Positions 61,687 through 64,000 of a stretch of DNA of 64,000 nucleotides are shown piece after piece. Made by a program: the position numbers and the translations under genes. Origin of the DNA: Polyangiaceae bacterium (GTDB taxonomy: Bacteria; Myxococcota_A; Polyangia; Polyangiales; Polyangiaceae). Each line of letters begins with the position of its first letter. The stretch's first letter is position 1. The notes under the pieces are model-generated. The model was given only the letters and a program-made list of their open reading frames with translations, ran no database searches and had not been told where the DNA came from. The stretch spans positions 51,990 through 115,989 of the forward strand of contig JALHPN010000004.1 in assembly GCA_022842465.1 (NCBI GenBank), given 5' to 3'.

Positions 61687-63038
61687 AGGACGGGACGCGT
61701 GTGCGGCGGCGGCTCCGCGGGGGCAGGGAGCACCCACGTCGCGAGCCGGACGCCGTCCTCGATCGCGGTGAGGTCGACCTCTGGATCCACGAGCGGCGCC
61801 CCGCGCCGGCCGTTCAAGGACACGCGCGTGTCGGCACGGACCTCCACGTCGGGTCCGTACTCACGCCCGATGTGGTGCGCGAGCTGGAGGATCAGATCGG
61901 GCTGGCTCGCCATCTCGTTCTCCTGGAACGCGGTGAGGTACGCGCGCGGGCTCACGTGCTCCACGAAGCCCGTTCGCTTGTTCCGGACGAGGAAGGTGGT
62001 CGCGCCGCCCTTCGCGCGGACCATCACGCGCCACGAGAAGCGCATCCCGTGCTCGTGCCAGAGGACGTCGCCGCCGTAGAGGTGGGTCCGGAGGGGCGCC
62101 GCGACCTGCACGAGGCACCAGAGGAGGCCGACGACGAGCGCACCGCGCGCGGCTAGCCCGCCCCCGACGTCTCCTCCCGGCGTCGTCACCGCGCGCGGGG
62201 ACCTCCGGAGGAGCACGCGAGGCCACGACGGCGAGAAGAAGACGAGCGCCGCGATGCTCATGATCACGGGGAACATCCCGATGTCGAAGAGAGCCCGCGT
62301 GAACGCGTGGAAGAGGAGCACGACGCCGTACGCGGGGAGACGCGTCCGCCGCCACGAGAGCCAGCCCACGATGGTGAGGTCGAAGAGGAACCCCGCCCAG
62401 CTCATGAGGAGCGGCACCACCGGCACGGTGAAGAGGGGGCCGAGGACCGGCAGGTCCGTGCTCGCGCCGAGCCAGATCCGGAGCGGCTGCGCGTGGAGGA
62501 GCCAGTCCGGCTGCGCCTTCGCGAGCGCGGCGAAGAAGTAGACGACCCCGACCTGCAGGCGGAAGACGACGTGCCACGCGACGGGGACGCCGTCGTCGAC
62601 CGGACGGCCGCGTCGCATCGCGATCCATCGGTCGACCGAGGCCACGCGATGCGCGGGCGACGCCGCGAGCAGCCACGCGAGGAGCGCGGCGAGGTAGTAG
62701 TGGTTCAGGTAGGTCGAGACGTCGAGGAGCTGCACGTAGGTGAGCCCGAGCGCGAAGAGCGCCGACGTAGCGCGGAAGGCGAAGCCCGCCGCGACCGCGA
62801 GCGCGAGGACGCCGAGCGCGACGAAGAGCCCGTGCATCGCGGGACGCGAGAGGGGCTCGGCCCACGCGAAGCCGAAGTAGTGGAACCGGAAGCGCGGGCG
62901 GACGAGCAGCGTGTCGACCCACCCGTGGGCGAGGAACCGCTGCATCGAGACGGCGAGGGCGAGCCCGAAGAGGACGCGGAACGCGGCGAGCCAGGCTCCG
63001 TCCTCCCGCCTCCGGAGGAAGCGCTCAATCCGTGTCAC
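61683..63038 (-). CDS. HTTM/vitamin K-dependent gamma-carboxylase-like membrane protein
   Basis: A 451-aa protein. About eight membrane helices in the N-terminal two-thirds (AFRVLFGLALAVSMQRFL, YYLAALLAWLLAAS, VGVVYFFAALAKAQPDWLLH) carry the conserved FFAALAKAQPDWL block of the HTTM family. The C-terminal third (FSWRVMVRAKGG, EHVSPRAYLTAFQ) is the periplasmic domain homologous to the gamma-carboxylase. Bacterial members often sit beside imelysin and TonB receptor genes, as here. The start overlaps the imelysin-like stop by 14 bp and the end overlaps the receptor start by 4 bp. Confidence 0.88.
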   Translation of the reverse strand: MTRIERFLRRREDGAWLAAFRVLFGLALAVSMQRFLAHGWVDTLLVRPRFRFHYFGFAWAEPLSRPAMHGLFVALGVLALAVAAGFAFRATSALFALGLTYVQLLDVSTYLNHYYLAALLAWLLAASPAHRVASVDRWIAMRRGRPVDDGVPVAWHVVFRLQVGVVYFFAALAKAQPDWLLHAQPLRIWLGASTDLPVLGPLFTVPVVPLLMSWAGFLFDLTIVGWLSWRRTRLPAYGVVLLFHAFTRALFDIGMFPVIMSIAALVFFSPSWPRVLLRRSPRAVTTPGGDVGGGLAARGALVVGLLWCLVQVAAPLRTHLYGGDVLWHEHGMRFSWRVMVRAKGGATTFLVRNKRTGFVEHVSPRAYLTAFQENEMASQPDLILQLAHHIGREYGPDVEVRADTRVSLNGRRGAPLVDPEVDLTAIEDGVRLATWVLPAPAEPPPHTRPVL

Positions 63039-64000
63039 TGGCGGCGCTCGCGGGCAGTCGCAGGTTGAGCGGGCTCCCGGAGCCGAAGAGGTTCGTCTTC
63101 AGGAGATCGGAGAGCGGCTTCACGGCGTCGTAGAGCGCGCGGAACTGCGCCACGCTCGCCTGCTCGAAGGGCGGGAACGCGGCCGCGGTCGCCTCGGCGT
63201 TCGCGAGCGCCGCGAGGACGTCGGTCGCGAGCGGCGCGTGACCGGCGGAGACGAGCCAGTCGTCGAAGCCGAGGCCCGCGCCCCCTGCGCCGCAACCTTG
63301 GAAGATGCTGCGGAACGCGCGGAGGTTCGTCCGGAGGTTTTCGACCTCGACCTGCGCGAAGGGCGTCTCGGGGACGGGCGGAGCCGCCTGCACGCCGGCG
63401 CGGCTCGCGAGCTTGAGGTCCTTCACCTCTTTCTCGACGTAGAACATCGCCCAGCCGACGACGTTCAAGGCCTCCTGCTCCGTCCCGTAGCCCTCGTGTG
63501 CGAGGAGCTTCGCGCGGAAGCCCTCCTTCTCGGGGAGCCACACGTCGCGGATCTCGAGCGCGATCCCGACGAGGTTCTCGGCCGTCGCGCGCTCGTACTC
63601 GCGCTTCGCGGCCGCGAGGTCCGCGGGCGCGAGCGCCGCCCACGCCTGGCCGGTGGGGCTCGTCGGGAGGCACGCGGTGTCGGCCCCCGGGTAGTAGAGG
63701 AGGTACTCGACGGCGGAGAGGCCGCGCGCGCCGGGCAGGACCTTGTCGATCCCGTCCGTCGTCCAAGCCTTCGTCGCGACCTGCTTCTCGATCTCGCAGC
63801 GGCTCGCCTGCGGCCAGGGATGGACGAAGCTGCGGAGGCTCCGCCCGTGGTACGGGTCCGCCACCGTGCTGCCGACGGGGCCGAACTGGAAGAGCTCCAT
63901 CCGGGACCAGTCGCTCATCGCCGTCGCCCACGCCGAGCGCGCGTCGCCGAGCGTCGCGTCGCTCGGCGTCGCGACGTGCGCGCGGACGGCGGCGCGGAGC
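63025..64000 (-). CDS. Imelysin-like (M75) protein, 5' end outside window
   Basis: The frame continues beyond the right edge, so only the C-terminal ~325 residues are seen (RSAWATAMSDWSRMELFQFG onward). The imelysin signature is present: GLSAVEYLLYYPGAD corresponds to the GxHxxE-type region, with the EYLLY core, and the helical bundle ends PLNLRLPASAAS. Imelysin/IrpA-like proteins are periplasmic or outer-membrane lipoproteins tied to iron or copper uptake; protease activity is doubtful in the family. First of three overlapping genes with HTTM and the receptor. Confidence 0.85.
   Translation of the reverse strand, partial: LRAAVRAHVATPSDATLGDARSAWATAMSDWSRMELFQFGPVGSTVADPYHGRSLRSFVHPWPQASRCEIEKQVATKAWTTDGIDKVLPGARGLSAVEYLLYYPGADTACLPTSPTGQAWAALAPADLAAAKREYERATAENLVGIALEIRDVWLPEKEGFRAKLLAHEGYGTEQEALNVVGWAMFYVEKEVKDLKLASRAGVQAAPPVPETPFAQVEVENLRTNLRAFRSIFQGCGAGGAGLGFDDWLVSAGHAPLATDVLAALANAEATAAAFPPFEQASVAQFRALYDAVKPLSDLLKTNLFGSGSPLNLRLPASAASDTD

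Overview
The window is GC-rich throughout, with very few non-coding gaps. It carries many secreted or lipid-anchored proteins with Asp/Ala-rich linkers, a probable MYXO-CTERM tail, a TIGR02265-type protein, RNA-binding RRM proteins, RCC1 and beta-helix lipoproteins, and several signalling proteins (hybrid histidine kinase, class III cyclase, GGDEF, ECF sigma factor). This is the profile of a large-genome myxobacterium (Myxococcota, probably Polyangia). No rRNA or taxonomic marker is present to prove it.

Region A (1-20,337) is a defence island. It opens inside the 3' end of a gene that best fits pglZ, followed by brxD and a brxHI-like helicase. This is the right-hand end of a BREX type 2 locus; pglW, pglX and pglY would lie to the left, outside the window. 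The BrxHI-like protein carries a C-terminal DEDDy-type exonuclease. Behind it, on the same strand and mostly with 1-4 bp start/stop overlaps, lie further genes: a 45-codon ORF, a 640-aa protein with a C-terminal D-x16-E-x-K nuclease-like signature, an unrecognised 451-aa protein, a double-HKD (phospholipase D-like) protein, a 990-aa SNF2/RapA-like ATPase, a 530-aa protein with a PLD-like C-terminus (resembling the VPA1262 family), and a 628-aa helical protein. A convergent 1087-aa protein of unknown function closes the block next to the 3' end of tRNA-Ser(UGA), a classic island boundary. This accessory operon is the best candidate for an undescribed system.

Region B (20,338-46,236) is ordinary chromosome. 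It holds an M23 peptidase/lipoprotein pair, two RRM proteins flanking a primary-type sigma factor, a His-tailed EamA transporter, a seven-repeat RCC1 lipoprotein, a PP2C-like protein, an RND/MMPL exporter, an adenylate cyclase, a beta-carbonic anhydrase, a KaiC-like ATPase followed by a hybrid histidine kinase, a small protein resembling a stand-alone sigma region 1.1, an App1-like phosphatase, a Ski2/Mtr4-like helicase and a TonB-C/AgmX-like protein. It ends at tRNA-Ser(GCU).

Region C (46,237-55,400) is a decayed accessory region. Intact lipoproteins (including fibrinogen-like and beta-helix types) and a glycosyltransferase alternate with fragments of mtnP, a beta-helix gene, a TrmB-type HTH, a lipoprotein and an asparagine synthetase.

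Region D (55,399-64,000) contains a GGDEF protein, Cys-rich and His-rich secreted proteins, a small ECF sigma factor, and an overlapping set read right to left: imelysin-like protein, HTTM/gamma-carboxylase-like membrane protein and TonB-dependent receptor. That set is probably a metal-uptake operon and is cut by the right edge of the window.
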